Assembly (NCBI RefSeq): GCF_003332275.1
Contig: NZ_QOVA01000001.1
Coordinates: 1-64,000, forward strand
Source of the DNA: Edaphovirga cremea
Lineage (GTDB): Bacteria; Pseudomonadota; Gammaproteobacteria; Enterobacterales; Enterobacteriaceae
Length of the DNA: 64,000 bases
Direction of reading: 5' to 3'
The notes under the pieces were generated by a model. It made no database searches, was not told the origin of the DNA, and saw only the letters and a program-made list of their open reading frames with translations. Positions 44,050-53,600 of this stretch are shown here, one piece after another. A program made the translations under genes and the position numbers. How positions within the stretch are numbered: position 1 is the first letter of the stretch; each line of letters starts with the position of its first letter.

Positions 44050-45042
44050 ATGACGACCAACCCAGAGACGCCGCGCATTAAAACTCCTACGCTGAAACGT
44101 GCCCTATTCAGTGATCTGATGCAAACCATCGGTATTCTGCCGATTTTGATTCTGATTGTGGCGGTATTTGGTTTTCTCACCCCCAACTTTTTCACCGATG
44201 CCAACCTGATGAATATTACCCGTCAGGCCTCGATCAATATTGTGCTGGCCGCGGGGATGACGTTCATCATCCTGACCGGCGGTATTGATTTGTCGGTGGG
44301 ATCAATGCTCGGCGCAACAGCGGTGGTTGCCATGGTGGTGTCGCTCGATCCGGCCTTTGCCGCATTCTCGATCCCGATGGCGCTAATAGCGGGATTGGTT
44401 ATGGGGTTGTTCAACGGCATGTTGGTGGCGTGGGCAAGGCTGCCACCTTTCATTGTGACATTGGGCACCTATACCGCCTTGCGCGGTGCGGCCTATCTGC
44501 TGGCGGACGGCACGACGGTGATCAATTCCAATATCAACTTCGAATGGATCGGCAACTCCTATCTCGGCCCGGTGCCGTGGCTGATCGTAATCGCGTTTGC
44601 GGTGATCGCCATCTGCTGGTTCATATTACGGCGTACCACGCTCGGCGTTCATATCTATGCGGTCGGCGGCAACATACAGGCGGCGCGCCTGACCGGCATC
44701 AAAGTAGGTTTTGTTCTGCTGTTCGTCTACGCCATGAGCGGGCTGCTATCAGGTCTGGCCGGGCTGATGAGCGCCTCGCGGCTCTACAGTGCCAACGGTA
44801 ATCTCGGCACGGGGTATGAGCTGGATGCCATCGCGGCGGTCATCCTCGGCGGAACCAGTTTTGTCGGTGGCATAGGCACTATTACCGGTACGCTGGTAGG
44901 TGCGTTGATCATCGCCACCCTCAACAATGGGATGACGTTGATGGGTGTTTCTTATTTCTGGCAACTGGTGATCAAAGGTGCGGTGATCATCATTGCAGTA
45001 CTGATAGACAAATACCGTACCCGTAATCATCAGGCCAGTTAA
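44050..45042 (+). CDS. Sugar ABC importer permease (RbsC family)
   Basis: 330 residues with about eight to ten membrane helices and the signatures [24 protein letters not shown] and [18 protein letters not shown] precedes the ATG. It partners with the ATPase at 42529 and the binding protein at 45121. The sequence around TYTALRGAAYLLADGTTV is the usual periplasmic loop. Nothing unusual. Confidence 0.93.
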   Translation: MTTNPETPRIKTPTLKRALFSDLMQTIGILPILILIVAVFGFLTPNFFTDANLMNITRQASINIVLAAGMTFIILTGGIDLSVGSMLGATAVVAMVVSLDPAFAAFSIPMALIAGLVMGLFNGMLVAWARLPPFIVTLGTYTALRGAAYLLADGTTVINSNINFEWIGNSYLGPVPWLIVIAFAVIAICWFILRRTTLGVHIYAVGGNIQAARLTGIKVGFVLLFVYAMSGLLSGLAGLMSASRLYSANGNLGTGYELDAIAAVILGGTSFVGGIGTITGTLVGALIIATLNNGMTLMGVSYFWQLVIKGAVIIIAVLIDKYRTRNHQAS

Positions 45043-45120
45043 TCATCCTCGGATAATTTTCAGGCGTAGTGCATGCCATGCTGCAGTTGGCGAAGAAGGT
45101 CAATCATCAGGAGAAGGTCT

Positions 45121-46062
45121 ATGCGTTTTAATCACATCATGAGCTGTTTGCTGGCGGCATCTGTATTGGCGGCAGCCCCGCTGGCCCAGGCAAAAGAGTT
45201 GAAATCGATTGGCGTTACCGTAGGGGATTTGGCAAACCCGTTCTTCGTTCAGATAACCAAAGGAGCCGAACTCAAAGCCCGTGAACTGGCAGGTGACAAA
45301 GTCAACGTCACGCTGGTTTCAAGCGGTTATGACCTCGGCCAGCAGGTCGGGCAGATAGATAACTTTATCGCGGCAAAAGTCGACATGATCATCCTTAATG
45401 CCGCGGATTCCAAAGGCATTGGGCCAGCGGTAAAACGGGCCAAAGACGCCGGTATTGTCGTGGTCGCGGTGGATGTGGCCGCCGACGGTGCAGACGCCAC
45501 CATTACGTCAGATAACACCCAGGCCGGGGTCATGGCCTGTAAATACATCGCCGATCACCTGAAAGAGAAAGGCAATGTGGTCATCATCAATGGTCCTCCG
45601 GTATCCGCCGTGCAAAACCGCGTTGAAGGCTGTATGACCGAGCTGAAAAAACATCCGGAAATCAAACTGCTGTCGTATAACCAGAACGCCAAGGGCAGTC
45701 GTGAGGGTGGACTGGAAATCATGACGTCATTGCTGTCGGCGAATCCGAAGATTGATGGTGTGTTCGCGATCAACGATCCGACCGCGATCGGTGCCGATCT
45801 GGCAGCGAAACAGGCGCAACGTAACGAATTCTTCATTGTTGGCGTGGATGGATCGCCAGACGGTGAAGAGGCGCTGAAACGTGAGAACTCCCTGTTTGTT
45901 GCCACACCAGCCCAGGATCCGCAGGTGATGGCGGCCAAGGCCGTTGAGATCGGTTACGACATTCTGCAGGGCAAACCCGCGCCGAAAGAGCCCGTGCTGA
46001 TCCCGGTGACCCTGATCGATCGTAACAACATTGGCACGTACAAAGGCTGGACCGTGAAATAA
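45121..46062 (+). CDS. Periplasmic sugar-binding protein (RbsB family)
   Basis: 313 residues from the ATG at 45121, with AGGAGAAGG upstream; the frame opens at 45073 without support. The signal peptide ends LAQA (residues 1-24). The mature part has IGVTVGDLANPFFVQITKGAE, DMIILNAADSKG, VVVAVDVAADGAD and VGVDGSPDGE, typical of ribose/galactofuranose-type binding proteins. The following isomerase suggests an aldose ligand such as D-lyxose, D-mannose or a similar sugar. Binding specificity cannot be read by eye. Confidence 0.88.
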   Translation: MRFNHIMSCLLAASVLAAAPLAQAKELKSIGVTVGDLANPFFVQITKGAELKARELAGDKVNVTLVSSGYDLGQQVGQIDNFIAAKVDMIILNAADSKGIGPAVKRAKDAGIVVVAVDVAADGADATITSDNTQAGVMACKYIADHLKEKGNVVIINGPPVSAVQNRVEGCMTELKKHPEIKLLSYNQNAKGSREGGLEIMTSLLSANPKIDGVFAINDPTAIGADLAAKQAQRNEFFIVGVDGSPDGEEALKRENSLFVATPAQDPQVMAAKAVEIGYDILQGKPAPKEPVLIPVTLIDRNNIGTYKGWTVK

Positions 46063-46110
46063 GTCGCGGTTTGATTGAGGAACGAGAGTTATCTGGTGGC
46101 AGGAGGCGTT

Positions 46111-46800
46111 ATGGATCGTTCGCAGGTGAATCGGATTTTACAGGAAACCCAACAATTCTTTGTCCGTCAGGATGTTCATCTGCCGCCTTTTGCCCATTTC
46201 AGCCCGCAGTCCTGGCAGTTACAGACGCGGGAAAACTGGCAGGAAGTGTTCGATCTCAAACTGGGTTGGGACGTCACGAGCTTCGGTAGTGACGATTTTC
46301 GTCACCATGGGCTGACGCTGTTCACGCTGCGCAATGGCTCGGTTGATGGGAAGCGTTACAGCAAAAGTTATGCCGAAAAGGTGATGCACTGTCGTGAAGG
46401 GCAGGTGACGCCGATGCATTTTCACTGGCGAAAGATGGAAGACATTATCAATCGCGGGGGCGGAAATCTGATTGTTGAGTTGCATAACCAGCAGCAGCAA
46501 CAATTGGCTTCGACGCCAGTGAGCGTTGCCATTGATGGTTTTCGTCAGACGCACGCAGCGGGTAGCCGCATCCGCCTTTCACCGGGCGAAAGTGTCACGC
46601 TGACACCGGGGCTTTTTCATAGTTTCTGGGGTGAAGAGGGCTATGGCGACGTGTTGGTGGGCGAGGTTTCCATGACCAATGACGACGAACACGATAACTA
46701 TTTCCTGACGCCGCTTGCACGTTTTGATCCGATTCGCGACGACGAAGCACCGCGCTGGTTGTTGTGCAATGAATACGCGCGCTATCTGTCGTCGTCATAA
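46111..46800 (+). CDS. D-lyxose ketol-isomerase-like cupin enzyme
   Basis: 229 residues from the ATG at 46111, preceded by CAGGAGGCGTT; the frame opens at 46075. It belongs to the D-lyxose isomerase (YdaE-type) cupin family: metal-binding HFHWRKMEDIINRGGG, the later FHSFWGEEG, and DDEHDNYFL. Family members convert D-lyxose to D-xylulose and, more weakly, D-mannose to D-fructose. Here it would generate the ketose for the downstream kinase and aldolase. This enzyme is the best clue to the imported sugar, but related aldoses with the same C2 configuration are possible. Confidence 0.85.
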   Translation: MDRSQVNRILQETQQFFVRQDVHLPPFAHFSPQSWQLQTRENWQEVFDLKLGWDVTSFGSDDFRHHGLTLFTLRNGSVDGKRYSKSYAEKVMHCREGQVTPMHFHWRKMEDIINRGGGNLIVELHNQQQQQLASTPVSVAIDGFRQTHAAGSRIRLSPGESVTLTPGLFHSFWGEEGYGDVLVGEVSMTNDDEHDNYFLTPLARFDPIRDDEAPRWLLCNEYARYLSSS

Positions 46801-46827
46801 CGTTTCTACACCAGTAAGGAATTCATT

Positions 46828-47688
46828 ATGGCATTGATTTCTCTGGCCGAAGGGTTGGCGCATGCACGTCAGCACGGCTATGCGTTGGGTGCATTCAACG
46901 TTCTCGATACCCATTTCCTGCGGGCGATTTTCAGTGCAGCAGAGCGTACCCGTTCGCCGTTTATCATTAATATCGCTGAAGTGCATTTCAAATATGTCTC
47001 GCTGGAAACGCTGGTGGCGGCGATCAAGGTAGAAGCCGCTCAGCACGATATTCCGGTGGTGCTGAATCTCGATCATGGCCTGCATTTTGAGGCGGTGATG
47101 CAGGCGCTGCGTTACGGTTTTACCTCGGTCATGTTTGATGGCTCAACGCTCAGCTATGACGAGAATGTACGGCAGACGCAAGACGTGGTGCGCATGTGCC
47201 ACGCTCTCGGCGTGTCGGTGGAAGCCGAACTGGGCGCAGTTGGTGGTGATGAAGGTGGCGCTCTGTACGGCGAGGCCGACAGCAATAAATTCACCGATCC
47301 GGCGCGGGCGAAAGATTTCGTCCAGCAAACCGGTATCGACACGCTGGCTGTCGCGATCGGTAACGCCCACGGCAAGTATAAAGGGGAACCAAAACTCGAC
47401 TTTGCACGACTGGAGGCTATCCGCAAGCAAACGGGTGTTCCGCTGGTTCTGCACGGCGGATCGGGGATCAGTGATGCGGATTTCCGGCGGGCGATCCAGC
47501 TCGGCATCCACAAAATCAACTTTTACACCGGGATGTCGCAGGCGGCCCTGACGGCGATCGAGGGACGGATGGGCGAACGCAAGGCAATCTACGACGAATT
47601 CGCCGAACTCCTGATGGCAATCGAAAACAGCATCGCAGATGTTGTGGCACAGCAGATGCAGATTTTCGGCAGTGCCGGTAAAGCCTAG
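46828..47688 (+). CDS. Class II (zinc) ketose-phosphate aldolase
   Basis: 286 residues of the FbaA/KbaY/GatY family. The family pattern is visible: LNLDHGLHFE with the catalytic Asp and a zinc His, VMFDGSTLSYDEN, VEAELGAVGGDE, a zinc His in IGNAHGKYKG, and VLHGGSG with the third zinc His. It cleaves a ketose mono- or bisphosphate to dihydroxyacetone phosphate and an aldehyde. No GatZ/KbaZ activator gene is present. With the PfkB gene it resembles the kinase-aldolase pairing of E. coli ydjH-ydjI. A ketose-1-phosphate such as D-xylulose-1-P (yielding glycolaldehyde) or a fructose phosphate would fit. Confidence 0.85.
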   Translation: MALISLAEGLAHARQHGYALGAFNVLDTHFLRAIFSAAERTRSPFIINIAEVHFKYVSLETLVAAIKVEAAQHDIPVVLNLDHGLHFEAVMQALRYGFTSVMFDGSTLSYDENVRQTQDVVRMCHALGVSVEAELGAVGGDEGGALYGEADSNKFTDPARAKDFVQQTGIDTLAVAIGNAHGKYKGEPKLDFARLEAIRKQTGVPLVLHGGSGISDADFRRAIQLGIHKINFYTGMSQAALTAIEGRMGERKAIYDEFAELLMAIENSIADVVAQQMQIFGSAGKA

Positions 47689-47697
47689 GAGACGATC

Positions 47698-48714
47698 ATG
47701 ACACAGCGGTTCGGGATCCTGTCGGCGGGCAATATGTTGGTGGATCACGTCCAGCGTATCGATCACTGGCCGCAACAGGGTTGGCTGACCGAGATTGAGC
47801 ACAGCGACAAAGGCACCGGTGGCGCACCACTCAATGTCCTGCTGACGCTGGCGAAAATGGAAACCGGTCTGCCGCTGGCCGCGCTTGGGCTGGTGGGAGA
47901 AGACAGCGACGGCGATTACATTTGCCAGATGCTGGATACCTACCACGTTGACCGTTCCCGGGTACGGCGCACCGCCAAAGCCGCTACCTCAATGACCCAG
48001 GTGATGACCGAGAAAAATGGTCAGCGGACCTTTTTTCACGCCCCGGCCGCTAACCGCTGGCTGGATCTGGATGCGTTCGCCGACCTTGATACCCAACACC
48101 GTATTTTTCATTTGGGGTATCTGCTGTTGCTCGATAGTCTCGATAAGCCGGATGAGGAGTTTGGCACGCGCAGCGCGCGGCTTCTGGCGCAGATGCAGCA
48201 GCAGGGATATCAGACGTCGCTGGATTTGGTGTCACGTCAGGGCGATCCGCGTTATCAGTCGCTGGTTCTGCCCAGTCTGCGTTGGCTGGATTATCTGGTG
48301 ATTAACGAACTGGAAGCCGGTGAATTTACCGGTCTGGCACTGCGTGAAGTGCAAGGTTCGCTGGACGTGCCCTTGATGGAAGAAGCGGCGCGGAGGCTGA
48401 AACAACTCGGTGTGCGACAGCGAGTGGTGATTCATGCACCTGAAGGGGCGTATGGGCTTGAGAATGGCAGTGGACTCTGGTTGCCTTCATGGCCACTGCG
48501 TGCAGAACAGATTGTTGGTTGTGTTGGCGCAGGTGACGCATTTTGTGCTGGTGTGCTCTACGCCAGCCATCAAGGTTGGTCGCTGCACGACACGTTGGAA
48601 CTGGCACATACCAGCGCCTGTTTCAATTTGCGTTGTGCCAATGCCATCGACGGCGCGCGTCCGTTACCCGAGATGCAGGCATTTATACAACATCAACGTA
48701 TACAACCTATATAG
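47698..48714 (+). CDS. PfkB-family carbohydrate kinase
   Basis: 338 residues of the ribokinase fold: an N-terminal GG motif region (GTGGAPLNVLLTLAKM), LGLVGEDSDGDYI, and the catalytic GAGDAFCAGVLYA with the base Asp. AGGAG precedes the ATG. It would phosphorylate the ketose made by the isomerase, at C1 for aldolase cleavage or at C6 for a sugar phosphate already bearing C1. It is the last operon gene and ends 38 bp from the convergent response regulator. No good terminator is seen in that gap. Confidence 0.87.
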   Translation: MTQRFGILSAGNMLVDHVQRIDHWPQQGWLTEIEHSDKGTGGAPLNVLLTLAKMETGLPLAALGLVGEDSDGDYICQMLDTYHVDRSRVRRTAKAATSMTQVMTEKNGQRTFFHAPAANRWLDLDAFADLDTQHRIFHLGYLLLLDSLDKPDEEFGTRSARLLAQMQQQGYQTSLDLVSRQGDPRYQSLVLPSLRWLDYLVINELEAGEFTGLALREVQGSLDVPLMEEAARRLKQLGVRQRVVIHAPEGAYGLENGSGLWLPSWPLRAEQIVGCVGAGDAFCAGVLYASHQGWSLHDTLELAHTSACFNLRCANAIDGARPLPEMQAFIQHQRIQPI

Positions 48715-48752
48715 GCGTTTACAACGTACATAGGCTTTTACAAGCTGCGCGT

Positions 48753-49505
48753 TCAGGCCGTTCGGCTGGCGAGCACTGAGGCATCAGGCCGGGTGACGTC
48801 GGCTGAAAATACGTAGCCCAATCCGCGAATAGTGCGGATTAACATGGGTTGATGGGGATTGGTTTCTATTTTGCGCCGCAACCGCATGATCAAAACATCG
48901 ACCGTGCGATCGAAGACATCCAGCGTTTCGCTGTGGGTCAGTTCCAGCAACTGATCGCGGGTGAGCACTTTGCGCGCGTGTTTTACCATCGCCAGCAGCA
49001 GGGAATATTCGCCCTGGGTGAGGAACACCTCTTCGCGTTGGGGATTGATCAACGTACAGCGCTGATCGTCCAGCCGCCAGCCGTTGAAAATCCAGCCGGA
49101 GGTGGGCGCGAGGTTGGCCGGTTCCAGTCCAAGCGCACCGCTGCGGCGCAATACGGCTTTGGCGCGGGCGACGACAACGCGGGGATTGAACGGTTTGCCG
49201 ATATAATCGTCGGCACCCATTTCCAGTCCGACCACGACATCGGACTCCGATCCCAGTCCGGTCAGCATGATCACTGGCAGATCGGATCGTTGGCGATGGA
49301 GCTGTTGCAGAACCAGCAGACCGTTGGTATCGGGCAGGATCAGATCGAGCAGAACCAGCGCGATATCAGGATGCTGCTCAAGGAGTGTCAGCGCCTCACG
49401 ACCATGATGGCAGGTATAGACCGTGAAAACGTGTTCATTCAACACATCGCAAAGCAATTCACAGATGGCGGGATCGTCGTCCACCACCAGAACAGCAGGT
49501 TTCAT
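48753..49505 (-). CDS. OmpR/PhoB-type response regulator of the aldose island
   Basis: 250 residues from the ATG at 49505, with GAGG upstream (GTG at 49508 possible). The receiver domain has acidic DDD at 9-11, phospho-acceptor Asp54 in LLDLILPD and Lys104 in GKPFNP. The C-terminal winged helix (about residues 140-235) ends RTIRGLGYVFS. It lies at the opposite end of the sugar operon from the hybrid kinase, on the same strand as that kinase. This split arrangement suggests that the pair regulates the operon between them. No operator motif could be identified by eye. Confidence 0.88.
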   Translation of the reverse strand: MKPAVLVVDDDPAICELLCDVLNEHVFTVYTCHHGREALTLLEQHPDIALVLLDLILPDTNGLLVLQQLHRQRSDLPVIMLTGLGSESDVVVGLEMGADDYIGKPFNPRVVVARAKAVLRRSGALGLEPANLAPTSGWIFNGWRLDDQRCTLINPQREEVFLTQGEYSLLLAMVKHARKVLTRDQLLELTHSETLDVFDRTVDVLIMRLRRKIETNPHQPMLIRTIRGLGYVFSADVTRPDASVLASRTA

Positions 49506-49714
49506 CACGTCTGCCTCATTATGTTACAAACAGGTTAAATTGAGTCTACTTGAAGGTATTGGAAAGCGTGGTGATGAGGCTGCGGAAATGTGAGAGCCGT
49601 CGCGGGTTGCGTGAGGATTTCGATCGGGCGGTCAACGTATCCGCAGCTTGCAGTCTGACGGGTATATACTGACTGTGATGAAACGTATTTAAGGCGAGCA
49701 GCCGGAGGCATAAC

Positions 49715-50629
49715 GTGCGAATTGGTATCGATCTCGGTGGTACAAAAATTGAAGTGATTGCGTTGGCGAATGACGGGCGCGAACATTTCCGTAAACGGGT
49801 GGATACGCCGCGTCATGACTATCCGAAAACGCTGGAGGCGATTGCGGGGCTGGTGGCTGACGCCGAACAGGCAACGGGGGAGCGCGGCAGCGTCGGAATC
49901 GGTATTCCCGGCACCATTTCGCCGTACACCGGTAAAGTCAAAAACGCCAATTCCGTCTGGCTTAATGGGCAGACGCTGGATAAGGATTTGGCGAGTCTAA
50001 TCAACCGTCAGGTGCGGGTCGCCAATGATGCCAATTGTCTGGCGGTGTCGGAAGCCACCGACGGGGCTGGTGCGGGTAAAAAAACCGTCTTTGCGGTAAT
50101 CATTGGCACCGGCTGCGGCGCGGGCATTGCGATTAATGGCGAAGTGCACGCTGGCGGCAACGGCATTGGCGGTGAATGGGGACATAACCCGTTACCATGG
50201 CTGGATGATGATGAAGTGCGTTTTCAACGCGACGTTCCCTGCTATTGCGGCAAAAAGGGCTGTATCGAGACATTCATCTCCGGTACCGGATTTGCGCATG
50301 ATTACTTCAGACTGAGTGGTATTCAACATAAAGGGGTCGAAATCATGCAGTTGGCGGAGCAGGGCGATCCGGTGGCGGAGCTGGCTCTGAGCCGCTATGA
50401 GATCCGACTGGCAAAATCGCTTGCGCATGTGATCAATATACTCGATCCGGACGTCGTGGTGCTCGGCGGCGGTATGAGTAACGTCGAACGCCTGTACAGT
50501 ACGGTTCCATTGATGCTGAAACAGTGGGTGTTTGGCGGCGAGTGTGAAACACCGGTGCGCAAAGCCATTCACGGCGATTCCAGCGGTGTGCGTGGCGCGG
50601 CCTGGCTATGGCCGCAAGTGCTGGTCTGA
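49715..50629 (+). CDS. mak: Manno(fructo)kinase, ROK family
   Basis: 304 residues from a GTG with GGAGG six bases upstream. ROK features are [10 protein letters not shown] at the N-terminus, [38 protein letters not shown], and the zinc site [15 protein letters not shown]. It is nearly collinear with E. coli Mak, which phosphorylates fructose and mannose at C6. Its position next to an island encoding a lyxose/mannose-type isomerase is notable but also ancestral (rdgC-mak in E. coli). The hairpin at 50630-50676 follows. Confidence 0.95.
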   Translation: MRIGIDLGGTKIEVIALANDGREHFRKRVDTPRHDYPKTLEAIAGLVADAEQATGERGSVGIGIPGTISPYTGKVKNANSVWLNGQTLDKDLASLINRQVRVANDANCLAVSEATDGAGAGKKTVFAVIIGTGCGAGIAINGEVHAGGNGIGGEWGHNPLPWLDDDEVRFQRDVPCYCGKKGCIETFISGTGFAHDYFRLSGIQHKGVEIMQLAEQGDPVAELALSRYEIRLAKSLAHVINILDPDVVVLGGGMSNVERLYSTVPLMLKQWVFGGECETPVRKAIHGDSSGVRGAAWLWPQVLV

Positions 50630-50676
50630 GTCTTGGAACCAGCGGGGATCGGCGATCAGTTGCCGCTCCCCAAGAC
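50630..50676. terminator. Hairpin between mak and sbcC
   Basis: GTCTTGG (50630-50636) pairs with CCAAGAC (50670-50676), and inner arms AGCGG and CCGCT extend the structure. No T-run follows on either strand, so this is a structured convergent junction rather than a clear intrinsic terminator. Confidence 0.45.
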
Positions 50677-50696
50677 CGGACGACGCAAAGAGAGCG

Positions 50697-53600
50697 TTAA
50701 ACCGCAAACTCGCTGCCCAAACGGCTGATCCCCAGCCCGTTGACCTTCTTCACTTTTATCTGCACCGGAATGCGCTCTTTCATGGCCTCCACGTGGCTGA
50801 TTACCCCAATGGTTTTGCCGGAGGCGTTCAGGCTGTCCAGTGCATCAAGCGCGGTGTCGAGCGTTTCCGCATCCAGCGTGCCAAAGCCTTCATCAAGGAA
50901 CAGTGAGTCGATGCTGGTTTTGTGGCTGACCAAATCGGAAAGCGCGAGTGCGAGCGCCAGACTGACCAGAAAACTCTCGCCGCCGGACAGCGTGCGGGTA
51001 TCGCGCACGGCGTCCGCCTGCCAGGTATCGACCACCTGTAATTCCAACGCCTCGCTGGCCTTACGTTGCAGGAGATAGCGACCGTGCAGGCGTGAAAGCT
51101 GCAAATTGGCCAGATAGACCAGATGATCGAGCGTCAGCCCCTGTGCGAATTTGCGGAATTTATCGCCTTCCTTCGAACCAATAAGATGATTGAGATAACT
51201 CCAGTCATCATAGTGCAACTGACTCTGGGTGATTTGCTCGAACAGCGCCTGCTGACCGGCGCGGCGGCTGAGGTCGGTCGTTAACTGGTTACGGCACTCT
51301 CCTTGTTGCTGCACGGCCATTTTCAGTTGCAGATTGACGTCATCCCATTGCGCCTGAATCGCCGCGATTTCCGCCTCTTCTTTGCCCGACAAGAGGGATA
51401 GATCGTCAGGGCGCTGTTGCTGATGTTGTTGCAGCGCCTCTGCGGCCTGCTGTTGCAACACCTGAACCTGATGGTGGCGCTGCATTAATTTCTCTTTCCA
51501 CTGTTGCAAACTCGCACGTTGTTCATCGCTCAATAGCGCGGCACGCAGGGATTCTTCATCGGCAAACTCACTGTGCTGCAAGGCGAGGCGCAACTGATCT
51601 TCCGCCTGCTGCAAACGTTGCCCGATGTGTTGCTGCTGCAATTGCAGACTGCTCAGTTCACCGGCCAATCGGTTGGACTGCGCCTGCGCCTGTTGCAGGG
51701 CATCGGAGGCATGCTGGCAGGCCGTTTCGCACTCACTGCTTTTCTTGCGCAGTTGCTCACGAACGGCAGCAACCGTGTTGTCCCCAAACAGATGCTGACG
51801 CTCCTGACGCAGTGTCAGTAGCGTCTGTTCAAGTTGCTGATATTGACCGTTAAGAATGACCAGTGCGTCGCTGCACTCTTGCAGGCTGCGCTGCTGGTTC
51901 TTGCGACCGGTTTCCAACACCTTTAGCGACAAGTCGAGATTCTGCTGCTCTTGCTGCTGGGTTTGCCAGCGCAACGCTTCTTCACTGCGCTCGGTAAGCC
52001 ATTGATCCTGTTGCTCAGCGGCGGGCAACGTCAGACCAAATTCGGCCAGACTGGCCGCGAAGCGACTGCGTAGCTGCTCAAGGTGCAACTGCTGTTCGCT
52101 GGCCTGCTTTTGCAAACTGTCGTAGGTTTGCGTTTGGCTCTCCAGCCGCTGGGTGAGCAGCGCCAATTGCTGCTGGCTGGTTTGCAGCGCCTGCTGTGCA
52201 GTATTGAGTTGCTCACGCGATTGTTGCAGTTGGCGTTCAGCCTGTTCGAAGCGCGTCAATTGTTGCTGATTGTGCTCTTCTTCGCGATCGCAGGTGGTCA
52301 GCCACTCGCTCAGGGCGTGTTGGTCTTCCAGCACGAAATTCAGTGACAACGGTTGCGTCAGTGAATGCCAGCGCTGCTGCTGTTCCGCCAGTTCTGCTTC
52401 AGCGTGGGTAATCTCCTGTTGCAGGCGTTGCTGCTGATCTTTCAGCCCTTCGCTGCGGGTGCGTAATTCGGTGCCTGCGGTATAGAGTGCGTCAACCTGC
52501 ACGCGCAGTTCCGCCAGACGCCGTGCGGTTTCAGTGGGTGTAACGGCGTGATAATCGGCAATGGCCGGATGTTCGGTTGAACCGCAAAGCGGGCACGCTT
52601 CGCCGGGTGTCAGCTTTGCCCGTTCTGCTTCCAATGAAACGATCAATTCCTGGCTTTTCAGCAGCGCTTCCAGATCGGTCAGATGGGCTTTCTGCTGTTT
52701 ATAGGCGAGGCGTTTCTCCGTCAACTGCTGTTCTGTCTCAGTGAGTTGCTGCTGTTGCTGGGCAAAGTGCTGGCGCTGTTTCTCCAGCCGCTGCGTCGTT
52801 TGCTGCGACAGTTGCGACAGCATCAGCAACTGCTGGCGGGCAGGGCGCAGGTGATTCAGGCGATCGCGTTGTTCGCGCAACTGCGCTGGCGGCGTCTGTT
52901 TTTCCAGCTCGATAAATAACGTCTGCTGTTCGTCAAAGTGCGCCTGCGCCTGAACCCAGTGTGGTTGCTGCTGGCTCTGTTGCTGAACGATCGTCGCGAT
53001 CTGTTCCTGCAACGCCTTGATCTGTAGAGTTTGCTGCTCTGAATGCCGGGACGTTTCCGCGAGCGTTTGCGTCAGTTGCTGCTGTTGGCGAAATTGCTCG
53101 CGCCACAGTTCAAGGTTACTGCTCCAATACTGATGGTGCGGATGCGCGGCGGCATAGTCGGTCAGCCGTTGCAGGCGCTGGCGAGCCTGTGAAATCTGCC
53201 CATCAGTCTGTTGCAACTGCTCTTTTCGCTGCGTTTCCTGCTTCTGTAATTCTTGTCGCTGCGCAGCTAACTGGTTAAGGCTGGACTGCTGCTGCGCGAT
53301 TTGGTTATCCAGCGGAATCACCCGCTCTTCGATCAGTTTTTCTTGCTGAACCTGTTCGTCAGTATGCTGTTTGCGTTGGGCAGTGGCGGTTTCCAGTGCC
53401 TGTGTCAATGGCGTCAGGGCGGCCTGCTGTTGTTGCTGTTGCAGGGTGAGGCGATCGAGCTGCTGGTGTAATCGTTGTAAATCCTCTTTGCTGCGATCTC
53501 GCTCGCTTTGGAGAGGACGTAATTTCTCTGCGGGTTCACTGCGTGCCAGTCGCTGTAGATCCGGCTGCGCCTGCTGTAATTCCTGCTCGATCGTCTCCCG

